Assembly: GCA_009838075.1 (NCBI GenBank)
Contig: VXSG01000013.1
Span: 1-41,543 of the forward strand
From: Boseongicola sp. SB0665_bin_10
GTDB lineage: Bacteria > Pseudomonadota > Alphaproteobacteria > Rhodobacterales > Rhodobacteraceae
Length of the DNA: 41,543 nt
Reading direction: 5' to 3'
The number at the start of each line of letters is the position of its first letter. Position 1 is the stretch's first letter. A model generated the notes under the pieces. It was not told the DNA's origin, did not search any database, and saw nothing but the letters and a program-made list of their open reading frames with translations. Shown piece after piece: positions 19,623 through 27,427 of the stretch. A program made the translations under genes and the position numbers.

Positions 19623-20319
19623 TCCGGTGGGCGGAAAACTTGAAGAGCTTCCGCGCGATCACGTTTCGTGACACATGGTCGGGTCCGATCCATTCGATGC
19701 CGGGGCCAATGCCCGTGGCGCCGAAACACGTGCCGCCCTGACCGACGGCTCTTCGGAAAGCCAGTATGATTCCTTCGCAAGGACGGAACATGTTAAGCGC
19801 CTTAATTTGTCCAGTATCTAGGCATGGAGCGGCGCAGGCGCAATCCATGAAGGTCCTTGGCGACTGCTGGCACCGGTGATTGTGCGTCGTGGGTCACTTT
19901 CCGCAAGGCTAGAATTTCTGATGGGATCACGGGTTCTCGGCTCTGGACGTCGACTCGGGTGCCTTCGTCTTCAGACAATTGTATGCGGTTTCAAACAGGC
20001 ATTTGAATAAAACTTGTCAAATTGGAAATCCAGTGTTACAGGGAGCAGACGGTCCTGCAACCCGATCGGCGGGGCAGGGCGCAAGAGACACTACAGACGG
20101 GAGTTCAATGTTCCCAAGGGCCTTTCCCTCGCAACCGCCGAGCAGGAGTGACGCAACCGTTTCAGAGTCACGAGATGAGACCATGATCGAAATCGGGGCA
20201 GATATGGAGTCGTGCAAGGCCGCATTGCTGCGACCCTGTCTATTTGGAAGCGAGCGCGGACATCTTCGTGCCCTGTCAGGTTCGGCTGGCCGTCCCTCAA
20301 CCATTGCAGGAGTGGCTTG
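19623..20319. other. Intergenic stretch upstream of the serine recombinase, AT-rich core
   Basis: About 700 bp without a supported gene. It shows a local drop in GC around 19965-20035 that contrasts with its surroundings and includes a dyad TTCAAA-N6-TTTGAA (19990-20007) and the nearby TTGTCAAATTGG. Serine recombinases usually act at sites next to their own gene, so this AT-rich patch is the best candidate for a crossover or regulatory site. It also marks the likely left boundary of the accessory module. A 58-codon minus-strand frame (19615-19791) overlapping tetR is not convincing. Confidence 0.4.
19793..19805. promoter_or_regulatory. Candidate TetR operator dyad
   Basis: A perfect short dyad, TTAAG-CGC-CTTAA, about 170 bp upstream of the tetR start in an AT-richer patch. 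TetR proteins commonly bind short dyads near their own promoter. No clear -35/-10 pair was found with it, so the assignment is tentative. Confidence 0.25.
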
Positions 20320-21282
20320 ATGGCCCGGGCAGGCGCCCTGCATGGATATGCGCGCGTCTCCACGGGCGAACAGACGCTGGAATCGCAACTTCGCGAGCTC
20401 AGGGCGGCGGGCTGCGTGACCGTGGCCGAGGAACGCGCCTCGGGCGGGGACCCGTCGCGTCCGGTCCAGGCCGACCTTCTCGACCGTCTGGCCGTCGGCG
20501 ACACGCTCGTCGTCGTGCGGCTCGACCGCCTTGGCCGGTCCCTGCTGCACCTGCTCGAGACGATCACCGCCCTTCAGGATCGGGGCGTACATTTCCGGTC
20601 GCTGGGGGATCCGGTTGACACAGCATCGCCGCAGGGCCGTTTCACGCTTCAGATTCTGGGCGCGATGGCCGAGTTCGAGCGGGCGCTGATCCGCGAGCGC
20701 ACCATGTCGGGACTTGCCGCGGCGCGTGCCGAAGGCCGCATAGGCGGCAATCCGGGGTTGGTGTCGGGCGACCGGACGATGCTGTCGCGCCTTCGCCTTG
20801 CGCGCAGGGACGCGTTCCTGGAGCGCCTGAACCGCAGCGCGGGCGACTGGGCGCCGGACGTGCGCAGGCTGCGCCCCGACATGCCCTGGCAGGACGTGCT
20901 GGCGGTCGTGAATTCACGCCTGCCGGACTCGCGGCGCTGGACGCTGCAGCGCCTGATGCGCGCAGCCAAGGCCTTCGTCACCGAGGGGCTGTTGCCAGAG
21001 GCCGTTCTGGAACGGGCCGCCGCGCGGCGGAAGGACGACCGCCTGCCGACGCTGGTGGCCGCGATGCGGGCGGCGCGTCCGGACGTCACCCTGCAGGAGA
21101 TGTGCGACATGCTCGAGGAGATGCACGTGCCGACGCCCCGCGGACGCGCGACCTGGTACCCGTCCTCCGTCAAGGCGCTCCTTGACCGGGCGGAACGGCT
21201 GGGACTTACGTCTCAGGGGACGTCGGAAACCTCTCTCGGCAGCAGCGATCAGGGTGCCAAACCCAGCGTGGCAGGCAGGTGA
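20320..21282 (+). CDS. Serine recombinase (resolvase/invertase family) with extended C-terminus
   Basis: A site-specific recombinase of the resolvase family. The catalytic domain (about 5-145) starts GYARVST with the nucleophile Ser14, and has RLDRLGRS (67-74) and the E-helix motif EFERALIRERT (118-128). At 320 residues it is far longer than Tn3-type resolvases (about 185). The C-terminal half holds two similar DNA-binding-like units, PDMPWQDVLAVVNSRL and PDVTLQEMCDMLEE, the latter followed by the PTPRG...W motif seen in larger serine recombinases. The start at 20320 has an AGGAG ribosome binding site. It heads the accessory module with the ATPase/nuclease genes and may have moved it. Confidence 0.88.
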   Translation: MARAGALHGYARVSTGEQTLESQLRELRAAGCVTVAEERASGGDPSRPVQADLLDRLAVGDTLVVVRLDRLGRSLLHLLETITALQDRGVHFRSLGDPVDTASPQGRFTLQILGAMAEFERALIRERTMSGLAAARAEGRIGGNPGLVSGDRTMLSRLRLARRDAFLERLNRSAGDWAPDVRRLRPDMPWQDVLAVVNSRLPDSRRWTLQRLMRAAKAFVTEGLLPEAVLERAAARRKDDRLPTLVAAMRAARPDVTLQEMCDMLEEMHVPTPRGRATWYPSSVKALLDRAERLGLTSQGTSETSLGSSDQGAKPSVAGR

Positions 21283-21508
21283 GTGCAAGGGCAGGGGGAA
21301 GGAGCAGCCGAGCGGGCTGGCTTTCGCCATGTGGACGAGAGTGGCGGACTCCCTTCGTGCGGCCGCTCGCCTAAAAGGGGCAAGGTCATTCTTGCAAGGA
21401 GAAAAGTGGAGAACCGACGCAGCGCACTTGGAATGGCCGGGACACGCATGTAGAAGTCAGGCGGCAGCGGCGGTCCATCCATTTGGCCGCACTCAAGGGA
21501 CAAGCTGG

Positions 21509-22804
21509 ATGCGGTTAACGGGCCTGCAGATGACGGACTTTCGCGCCACGCGCGAACTGGAGATCGGCTTCGAGCTGGACGTGACCGTAATCGTCGGCCG
21601 CAACGGCGCCGGCAAGACCTCGATCCTCGACGCTCTTTGCATAACGATATCCTTTCTGCGGGACGCGCTGAGCAGGGCACGGCGGCCTGACGAAGGTCAT
21701 CCTGTTCAGCGCGCTCCGTATACCAGGCTTGATTTTCGCAAGGGTGCGGCGAGCATTTGCATAAGGTTGACGTTCGACATGTCGGACGAGTTGAAAGGGC
21801 GCCGGCTGGAATCGCCACGAGGTGAAGTCAGCGCAAGGATTGAATCGAAAGAAGAGGGTTCCGTTTTGAACGTTCACACTCCCACCGGACTTTTCGATGA
21901 GTGGTCCAGGTCGGATGCCCCAAGACCTCGGTTCATCTATTTCCGGCAGGAGCGAGGTTTCGATTCAGCGGATGCCGTCGGATCCAGGAAGGGAGACGCG
22001 CGACTGCTCGATCCGGAAGCGGTGCAGGACTCGTCCCTGGAAAGGGATCTTCGGGCGATCGTGGACCTGGAGGCATGGTGGGACCGGCACGACGCCCAGG
22101 AGGCGCGCAGGGTGCGGGACGGTGATCGCGAGTATCGCAACCCGCAACTGCAGGCGATTCGCAGGCTGGTGGCGAGGATGGACGGGTTTTCCGGCGTCGC
22201 GTTCGATTCCGCCGCCTATCCCCCCGGGCTGCATTTCGTCAAGGACGACGGCACGCGTGTGCACGTCCGCGCCCTTTCAAGCGGCGAGCGCTCGTTCATC
22301 GTGCTGCTTGCCGACTTGGCGCGCCGGCTTCAGGTGTTTGCGCCCGACAGGCCGCTGGAGGAGATTTCCGCGACGGTGCTGATCGACGAGATCGAGCTCA
22401 ACCTGCACCCGGCTTGGCAGAGCCGGATCGTGCCGATGCTTTCCGAGGCCTTCGCGTCCTGCCAGTTCATCGTGACGACGCATTCCCCGCAGGTGCTGTC
22501 CGGCGTCGAGAGCAGGCAGGTGCGCATCGTCGAGGTGAACGAGAGCGACGGATTGTCGAAGGTTACGGTGCCCCGCAGCACACGCGGCCGCACCAGCAAC
22601 TATCTCCTCGAAGGCGTGCTTGGCGCGTCCGAGCGCTTCCCGCCGATCGACGCGGAGATCGAGAGCTTCAACGCCGCAATAGACGACGGCGACTCCGATG
22701 CGGCCGCCGACAGGCTTGCGGCGATCGAACGGGAGATCGGAGCCGACGCGGCGACGCTACTTGTGCTGCACAAGCGGCTGAAGACCTTGCGCGCCGCCGA
22801 ATGA
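21509..22804 (+). CDS. PtuA-like AAA/ABC-type ATPase (Septu / retron-effector family)
   Basis: The sensor/ATPase half of a two-gene anti-phage system of the Septu type, also found as an effector in some retrons. The 431-residue product has Walker A GRNGAGKTS (30-38), an ABC signature LSSGE (256-260), Walker B LIDEIE (291-296) and the switch histidine in THSPQ (324-328). This is the OLD/SMC-like single-chain layout with a helical insert (about 150-250). The C-terminal tail (RGRTSNYLLEGVLG, ending in an alternating Ala/Leu/Glu helix) matches ATPases that pair with TIGR02646 HNH nucleases. Its stop overlaps the nuclease start as ATGA (22801-22804), so the two are translationally coupled. No reverse transcriptase or retron RNA is visible upstream. 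Confidence 0.85.
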   Translation: MRLTGLQMTDFRATRELEIGFELDVTVIVGRNGAGKTSILDALCITISFLRDALSRARRPDEGHPVQRAPYTRLDFRKGAASICIRLTFDMSDELKGRRLESPRGEVSARIESKEEGSVLNVHTPTGLFDEWSRSDAPRPRFIYFRQERGFDSADAVGSRKGDARLLDPEAVQDSSLERDLRAIVDLEAWWDRHDAQEARRVRDGDREYRNPQLQAIRRLVARMDGFSGVAFDSAAYPPGLHFVKDDGTRVHVRALSSGERSFIVLLADLARRLQVFAPDRPLEEISATVLIDEIELNLHPAWQSRIVPMLSEAFASCQFIVTTHSPQVLSGVESRQVRIVEVNESDGLSKVTVPRSTRGRTSNYLLEGVLGASERFPPIDAEIESFNAAIDDGDSDAAADRLAAIEREIGADAATLLVLHKRLKTLRAAE

Positions 22805-24339
22805 GAGGCTGTCATGCGAAGGAGATGCCCCGGGAACTGGAGGACTGGCTGGCACTGGAAAGCGAAGACTGGTCGCCGTACTATCCGTTTCCTGGCAACA
22901 TAAGACAGGCTGTCGTCGGTGCTTTGCACATTGCACAACGCGGCCTTTGCGTCTATTGCGGCTGCAGGCTCGACATGCGGCGCCCGGGAAAGTCGTACCA
23001 CATCGAGCACTTCCGGCCGCAACTCAGATTTGAGGAACTCTCGACCGATTTCGCCAACCTGTTCCTCAGTTGCGGACAGGAGACACGCGACGGCAACGTT
23101 GCCGAGACGTGCGGCACGGCGAAGGATAACGACTTCAACGAGCATTGCCATGTCGAACCGGAATATCCGCAATGCACCGGGCGATTCCGTTTCCTACTGA
23201 ATGGGAATGCCGCACCGCATGAGGTCGGCGACATGGCTGCGGAGACGATGATCGCTCTCCTGAACCTCAATCATGGCGAATTGCGGAAGGACCGGGAGGA
23301 ACTGCTCTTCGCAATCGACGCCGAATCCTTGGACATCACGGATTTCATCGATCCTGCAAGCGGGCTGGCGCAGGGCTACGCACACGTCGCATGCAGCCGT
23401 CTGGACGGAGTGATTCCCAAAATGGAGAGCACCGCCTATCTCGTGCACGAGATAGGCGGTGCTTTCCCGGGCGACAGTGAACGCGAATTGGTCGAAGATT
23501 GCTCAGTGATCGAATTCTCCTCTCGACAGTTCCCCATCCTGTTCCGCGAGCGTTGGAAGACAACCTGTCTGGCGAAGCAGATCCAGGGGATCGACGTGAA
23601 TGGCTTGTGCGCGGAGTTCGACAAGTTGCGAAACGCGGCGCCGAGTCGGTCCGCCGCTGGCAAGCGCTACTTCGTCGGGCACGACGGGAGTCTCCAGGCG
23701 AAGGATCCGGACCGGCCATCGGAGGAACATCTGGCAATTGCGCTCTGGAACCTCAAGAAGCGATTGCCTCGGCCCGGTGGCGGCTGGGAGCTCGTCCTGG
23801 ACTACCAGTTTCCGTTGCAGGGCTCGGCGAGAGCGGACCGGGGTCTCGGCAAGGTGGACCTGCTCGGTGCAACGGATCAAGGGCGTTTGGTCGTCGTCGA
23901 GCTGAAGGTGCGGCGGGCGCGTTCCTCCAGAGGCGATGCTCCGGTGCTGGCCCTGATGGAAGGCTTGCGCTACGCGGCCGTCGTTCACGCCAACGACCGC
24001 GACATCGCCGCCGAGGCAAGGACCCGCTTCGACATCGAGGTGTCCGACGAGCCGCCAATCGTGCAGGTTCTGGGTCCCGAGAGCTGGTGGGACGGGTGGC
24101 GGGACATGTCGGCAAGCACGCGGAGGGCTGCCGGCCAGTGGGAACCGCGGTTCTTCGAACTGTCGGCCCGACTCGAAGCTCGGCTCGGCATTGTCATCGA
24201 GTGCCTGTCCCTTGAGGGGGCCGAACTGGAGGACATCACCTGGCGCGCGCATGGGCCGCGCCTCGGGCACGCACCGAAAATGCACATGATCCACCGAGCG
24301 GAAGGCAACGCGAGAGACGTCGGTCCAGCGACAGGATGA
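22801..24339 (+). CDS. PtuB-like HNH nuclease whose frame continues into a PD-(D/E)xK nuclease domain
   Basis: A 512-codon frame with three parts. Residues 1-207 are a near-complete TIGR02646/PtuB-type HNH nuclease: zinc-binding CVYC (50-53), catalytic HIEH (67-70) and DFANLFLSC (83-91). Residues about 208-221 are encoded by a 36-bp perfect palindrome. Residues about 236-512 form a second protein with a PD-(D/E)xK core: Asp353 in GKVDLLG and Glu367-Leu-Lys369 in VVVELK, with an upstream EEHLAIALW helix. It could be a genuine fusion, or two genes: an ATG at 23422 beside the palindrome or a GTG at 23506 (before IEFSSRQFP) could start a separate nuclease. The first 207 residues match the usual PtuB length, so the rest is extra. 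Role in DNA or RNA cleavage during phage defence is inferred from family. Confidence 0.75.
   Translation: MRGCHAKEMPRELEDWLALESEDWSPYYPFPGNIRQAVVGALHIAQRGLCVYCGCRLDMRRPGKSYHIEHFRPQLRFEELSTDFANLFLSCGQETRDGNVAETCGTAKDNDFNEHCHVEPEYPQCTGRFRFLLNGNAAPHEVGDMAAETMIALLNLNHGELRKDREELLFAIDAESLDITDFIDPASGLAQGYAHVACSRLDGVIPKMESTAYLVHEIGGAFPGDSERELVEDCSVIEFSSRQFPILFRERWKTTCLAKQIQGIDVNGLCAEFDKLRNAAPSRSAAGKRYFVGHDGSLQAKDPDRPSEEHLAIALWNLKKRLPRPGGGWELVLDYQFPLQGSARADRGLGKVDLLGATDQGRLVVVELKVRRARSSRGDAPVLALMEGLRYAAVVHANDRDIAAEARTRFDIEVSDEPPIVQVLGPESWWDGWRDMSASTRRAAGQWEPRFFELSARLEARLGIVIECLSLEGAELEDITWRAHGPRLGHAPKMHMIHRAEGNARDVGPATG
23423..23467. repeat. Palindromic repeat, copy 1 (inside the HNH/PD-(D/E)xK frame)
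   Basis: Bases 23428-23463 are a perfect 36-bp palindrome (arm AGCACCGCCTATCTCGTG), and allowing one G.T pair the stem extends to 23424-23467. The 39 bp 23423-23461 are identical to copy 2, whose first base is exactly 1,000 bp further on. Here the repeat is read through in frame and encodes about 14 residues. No T-run follows, so it is not a normal terminator. Confidence 0.95.
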
Positions 24340-24422
24340 GGCAACGATGCCCTGAAGCACGTCGCGGGCCTCCGTGCCTTGCGTGCACCGCCGCCTTCAG
24401 GCCCCATCGGATAGTTTGTACG

Positions 24423-24461
24423 TGGAGAGCACCGCCTATCTCGTGCACGAGATAGGCGGTG
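24423..24461. repeat. Palindromic repeat, copy 2
   Basis: Identical over 39 bp to the copy at 23423-23461. Here the perfect palindrome covers 32 bp (24430-24461), because the right outer bases differ. It lies in non-coding DNA, 84 bp after the nuclease stop codon and 5 bp beyond the stop of the truncated IS110-type reading frame. Together the two copies bracket 961 bp that contain the PD-(D/E)xK domain. Confidence 0.95.
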
Positions 24462-24466
24462 TTATC

Positions 24467-24553
24467 TCAGCTCTTTCCGCTGAGTTCAATCGCGACGTAG
24501 AGCGTGGCATCCTCCAGATTGACCGGAGTGGCGATATCATCATGTGATGGCAT
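24467..24553 (-). pseudogene. Truncated IS110-type transposase N-terminus
   Basis: A 28-codon frame with a strong ribosome binding site (CAGGAGAT) whose product ends LYVAIELSGKS before a stop. The 'LYVAIELS' strand followed by K-S resembles the first beta strand, with its catalytic Asp/Glu region, of IS110-family RuvC-like transposases, which normally continue for over 300 residues. Here the gene is cut off next to palindrome copy 2. The assignment rests on one short motif and is tentative. Confidence 0.45.
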
Positions 24554-24697
24554 TTCAAGATCTCCTGTAGATGGAACAGATACAGAACATTAACACCATT
24601 TCTCCACGCCTCGTAGGATCTTTGTTGGGATGGACCCAGCATTCTTACTTCCTGAAACAGCGCTTCGAATAGATCGGATGGGTGTTCGGTCTGCCGA

Positions 24698-25426
24698 TCA
24701 GATGGCGGTATATCCGCCGTCGATTGGCAAAGAGACGCCACTTATCATCGAGGCACCATCGGACAGCAGGAACACAATGGGAGCCGCAATTTCGCCTTCG
24801 GTCGCCCAACGGCCAAGCGGCATCCGCGACAGGAAAGGCCCTTCGATCTCTGGGCGTCCCCAATACCATGCAGACATGGGTGTCATGACAACTGTGGGAT
24901 GAACACTGTTTACTCGGATGCCGTATTCGCCAAGCTCAAGGGCTGAGACACGCGTGATATTGTCCAGCGCAGCCTTCGACGACCCATAGGAGATGTGTCC
25001 CTTCAAGGCAACCAGACCGGCCTGACTTGACACGTTGACGATTGCACCACCCTGACCAAGGCGAACCATGGATTGCGAAGCATATTTTGTCACCAAGAGC
25101 GCCCCGCGCGCGTTGATGGCGATGACCTTGTCGAAAATGGTGATGTCGGTATCCATGGGAGTGGCGATCTCGCCGCCAAAGCCTGCGCAATTCACCACGC
25201 CCCATAAGTCGAGACCTTCCACTGCACCTTTCACGCTGTCCTCGGAGGTCACATCGAACGCCAAGGTCCGGCAACCTGTCTTTGCCGCCAGTTGGTCGAG
25301 CTTATCCTCGTCCCGACCGCTGGCGATCACCTCGGCGCCTGACTTGACCAGATGACTTACCGTTGCACCGCCTATGCCGCCGCTTGCACCCGTGACAAGT
25401 ACAGGACCATTTCCGAATTCTGACAT
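24698..25426 (-). CDS. Short-chain dehydrogenase/reductase (xylulose-reductase-like)
   Basis: A cytoplasmic NAD(P)-dependent oxidoreductase, probably for a sugar or polyol. The 242-residue product has the cofactor motif TGASGGIG (12-19), NCAG (79-82), Ser133/134, and the catalytic Tyr147-xxx-Lys151 in YGSSK. A final GVSLPIDGGYTAI is typical of classical SDRs. The short DEDKLDQLAAK segment after strand two resembles L-xylulose reductase-type enzymes. The start at 25426 is chosen for its strong GGAGGAG ribosome binding site; an in-frame Met 7 codons earlier has none. It points away from the aldolase-kinase genes and was probably their divergent neighbour before the IS-like element at 25.5-27.3 kb entered. 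Confidence 0.9.
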   Translation of the reverse strand: MSEFGNGPVLVTGASGGIGGATVSHLVKSGAEVIASGRDEDKLDQLAAKTGCRTLAFDVTSEDSVKGAVEGLDLWGVVNCAGFGGEIATPMDTDITIFDKVIAINARGALLVTKYASQSMVRLGQGGAIVNVSSQAGLVALKGHISYGSSKAALDNITRVSALELGEYGIRVNSVHPTVVMTPMSAWYWGRPEIEGPFLSRMPLGRWATEGEIAAPIVFLLSDGASMISGVSLPIDGGYTAI

Positions 25427-25474
25427 GCTGGTCTCCTCCGTAGGCAATCCAATTCCGTGGATGACTGTGTGCCA

Positions 25475-25795
25475 CTAAGGCACGAAGAGGTTGAAGAGCC
25501 TCAGTAGCCAAGAGGCATGCTGCGCAAGAGATGGAGGCAGGTCCTCCGTTGCCGCTGTCCCGACGGAGGGATCAAACCACTCACTGCTGCTGAATTCAAG
25601 AGGCGTGGCGGTGAGCGAGTTGCAGCGCGGCGCCCTGCCTGTGGGGCAAAACTCCGCGGGGCCACTCGACACATAGTCGCCAAGGTATGTTCCATAGGGT
25701 ATCAGATAGAGTGCTGACAACACACGGGCTTGCAACGCGAGTCGCCCTTTGGTCCCTAACATCTTCATTCTTTCGCAAAATGGCGAAGATTTCAT
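25475..25795 (-). CDS. Small ORF coupled to the IS-like ORF, unknown
   Basis: A 106-codon frame whose ATG overlaps the stop of the 506-codon ORF (ATGA, 25795-25792), the arrangement of a translationally coupled second gene. The product has no recognised domain; its end is hydrophobic (SWLLRLFNLFVP). A small dyad, GTGCC-ACTAA-GGCAC (25469-25483), covers its stop codon. It may be part of the same mobile element or a chance frame in its end; composition does not decide. Confidence 0.3.
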   Translation of the reverse strand: MKSSPFCERMKMLGTKGRLALQARVLSALYLIPYGTYLGDYVSSGPAEFCPTGRAPRCNSLTATPLEFSSSEWFDPSVGTAATEDLPPSLAQHASWLLRLFNLFVP

Positions 25796-27312
25796 GGCGT
25801 CACCGGAGCGAGCCCCTTCCGGAGGATGGTTTCGCGGAGGTGGAGGACGGCGATGATGGCGCGCTGGCCGAGTTTGGTGAGAAAGTACTTGTAGGTTCGC
25901 CCGACCTTCTTGATGAGGCCATGAGCGCGCAGGCGCTTGAGCAGGCGGGAGATCTGGGCTGCGGAGCAGTGAGGAAGGTGCTGTCGCAGGTTGGCGGCGC
26001 GCAGGCCGGAGATGGTCCATTCCCGGCGTGCGAGGACGAGGAACAGCTTGAGATCGCTGTCCGTCATCAGGTTGAAGCCGCGCAGCGAGCGCTTGTTGTC
26101 GCGGGCGGGCCGTCCGATGCAGTCGATGTCCTTCCACGATGTCTCGGGATTGTCGATGGCGGCGAGGAAGGCCAGGTAGCGCCGGTTGGCGTTGGTCATG
26201 CAGGTGGCGAGGTCGCGCAGGCTGTAGATCGACTTGCGCAAGGGGGCGAGCTTGAACGCGGAGGTTCCGTCGCGCTGTTTCACGTCGCGGTGAAGCTTGA
26301 AGAACGAGGCATCGTTGGTGGTGCATTCGACCCGCGCGATGATGCCGAACTTGTCGTAGAGCTTGATGGAAGCGGGACCCATGTGGTGGCGGATCCGTGT
26401 GCCGTGGATCCGCGTCGAGAAGTCGTTGCCGGCCTCCCCGGCATAGGCCTTCGTGAGCTTGCGCCCGAGGAAGGTGGCCACCTGGTCGGCCTTGACGCTG
26501 TGCACGGCGGTGCGGGTCATGGCGTCGTAGAGCGGCTGGAAGCGGTCCTGACGATGGAACAGGATGTCCGTGGCGTACTCCGCCTGCATGATGCTCCAGT
26601 GATGCCCGGACGGGAAATGCCGCGCGGCCGGACAGAAGCGTCGGGCCCATTCATCGAGGCGGCGATGCAGGACCCGGACGTCGAAGTCCCTGGCGAGGGC
26701 CTGGGCCTGCTCGAAGTCGTCGATCGCAAGAAAGGCGTTGTCGACGAGCTGGCAGCCGACCCCGGCATCCTGTAGACGTCGCGCCAGCCAGTTGTGTCCG
26801 TTGAAGCAGGCCTGGAGACGGAACGGCGCCCGGGTCGGCACGCGCACGTAACACAGCCCGAAGCGCTCATCGATGAAGTGGAAGTAGTAGTGCAGGCACT
26901 TTCCCGAAGTCGGGCGCAGCGTCGTGGCGCCGGTCTTCGGATTCCGCCAGTGGCGGAACGACGTGCAGCTCTCCATCGCCGAAAAGATGTGCACGAGGCC
27001 CGGCGCGTCACCGCGCTCCTCGAGGACCCTCTTGACCCGATCCTCCTTGCGAAAGGCCTTGAGCCTGCGGATGAACTCGATCTGGACACCGGCCTCTGCA
27101 GCAACCTTCATGGCGTTGTCACGGATCTCCTCGCGCATCGGCTCGGCCCAGCGCGGGTAGTCCGCCAACCGAACCTGGTGGATGCGCAGCCAGCTCTCCA
27201 TCGCCCGGGAATGGCCGATGTCCGGCAGAAAGCCTGTCAGAACAACCCGGTCAAAACACGAAACCACCCCGGCGACATCAGTCTGGTGACGCTCGACGAA
27301 TGGGCATGCCAT
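25792..27312 (-). CDS. Transposase-like protein of a widespread uncharacterised family
   Basis: A 506-residue protein that I recognise as a repeated-type protein in many bacterial genomes but without an established function. It begins MACPFVERH and has Trp/His/Tyr-rich segments such as GHNWLARRLQDAGV and DNAFLAIDD. The central part reads RIHGTRIRHHMGPASIKLYDK and ECTTNDASFFKLHRDVKQRDG. It ends with a winged-helix-like domain (about 440-500, SAAQISRLLKRLRAHGLIKK). The C-terminal winged helix suggests DNA binding, and the acidic/His positions in the middle could be catalytic, but no classical DDE or Tyr motif is certain. The ATG at 27312 has a GAGGGAG ribosome binding site. Its high-GC codon use differs from the sugar genes on both sides. 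Confidence 0.7.
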   Translation of the reverse strand: MACPFVERHQTDVAGVVSCFDRVVLTGFLPDIGHSRAMESWLRIHQVRLADYPRWAEPMREEIRDNAMKVAAEAGVQIEFIRRLKAFRKEDRVKRVLEERGDAPGLVHIFSAMESCTSFRHWRNPKTGATTLRPTSGKCLHYYFHFIDERFGLCYVRVPTRAPFRLQACFNGHNWLARRLQDAGVGCQLVDNAFLAIDDFEQAQALARDFDVRVLHRRLDEWARRFCPAARHFPSGHHWSIMQAEYATDILFHRQDRFQPLYDAMTRTAVHSVKADQVATFLGRKLTKAYAGEAGNDFSTRIHGTRIRHHMGPASIKLYDKFGIIARVECTTNDASFFKLHRDVKQRDGTSAFKLAPLRKSIYSLRDLATCMTNANRRYLAFLAAIDNPETSWKDIDCIGRPARDNKRSLRGFNLMTDSDLKLFLVLARREWTISGLRAANLRQHLPHCSAAQISRLLKRLRAHGLIKKVGRTYKYFLTKLGQRAIIAVLHLRETILRKGLAPVTP

Positions 27313-27427
27313 GATCCAACTCCCTCGCAAGGACGCAGGATCCAGTATATCATCTCGGAGAGATTTGGTTCCGGCTATGCCGGGTTAGGATATTCGCGGC
27401 AATGCTGCCCAACAGAGGATCTGCGCC

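Larger units (their letters stand above)
24340..24697. other. Non-coding junction between nuclease gene and SDR gene
   Basis: Apart from the second palindrome and the 28-codon IS110-type fragment, this region carries no supported gene. The 144 bp from 24554 to 24697 would correspond to the 5' non-coding part of an IS110 element, which in intact elements encodes the bridge RNA. Whether any of that survives cannot be judged by eye. Confidence 0.4.
25475..27345 (-). mobile_element. IS-like element between SDR and aldolase genes (ends not defined)
   Basis: The large transposase-like ORF and the coupled small ORF separate two genes that otherwise look like divergently transcribed neighbours. Codon use and GC are visibly higher than in the flanking sugar genes. 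I could not find convincing terminal inverted repeats or a target duplication. Small hairpins occur near both sides (25469-25483 and CCGGC-TAT-GCCGG near 27375-27387). The boundaries given are therefore approximate. Confidence 0.45.

Noticed and set aside
19615-19791. 58-codon frame overlapping the tetR start
   Set aside because: No ribosome binding site and no recognisable similarity; overlap alone is weak evidence.
21283-21508. Possible retron RNA or reverse transcriptase upstream of the PtuA-like ATPase
   Set aside because: Only 226 bp lie between the recombinase and ATPase genes, with no YxDD-type reverse transcriptase frame anywhere near and no obvious msr/msd-type inverted repeats.
23423-24461. 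Palindromes as CRISPR repeats or transcription terminators
   Set aside because: Only two copies 1,000 bp apart without spacer structure, and neither is followed by a T-run.
25687-26775. 362-codon plus-strand open frame opposite the transposase-like ORF
   Set aside because: It is antisense to a clearly better frame, has a repetitive Gly/Val/Glu-rich composition typical of complementary frames in GC-rich genes, and no ribosome binding site.
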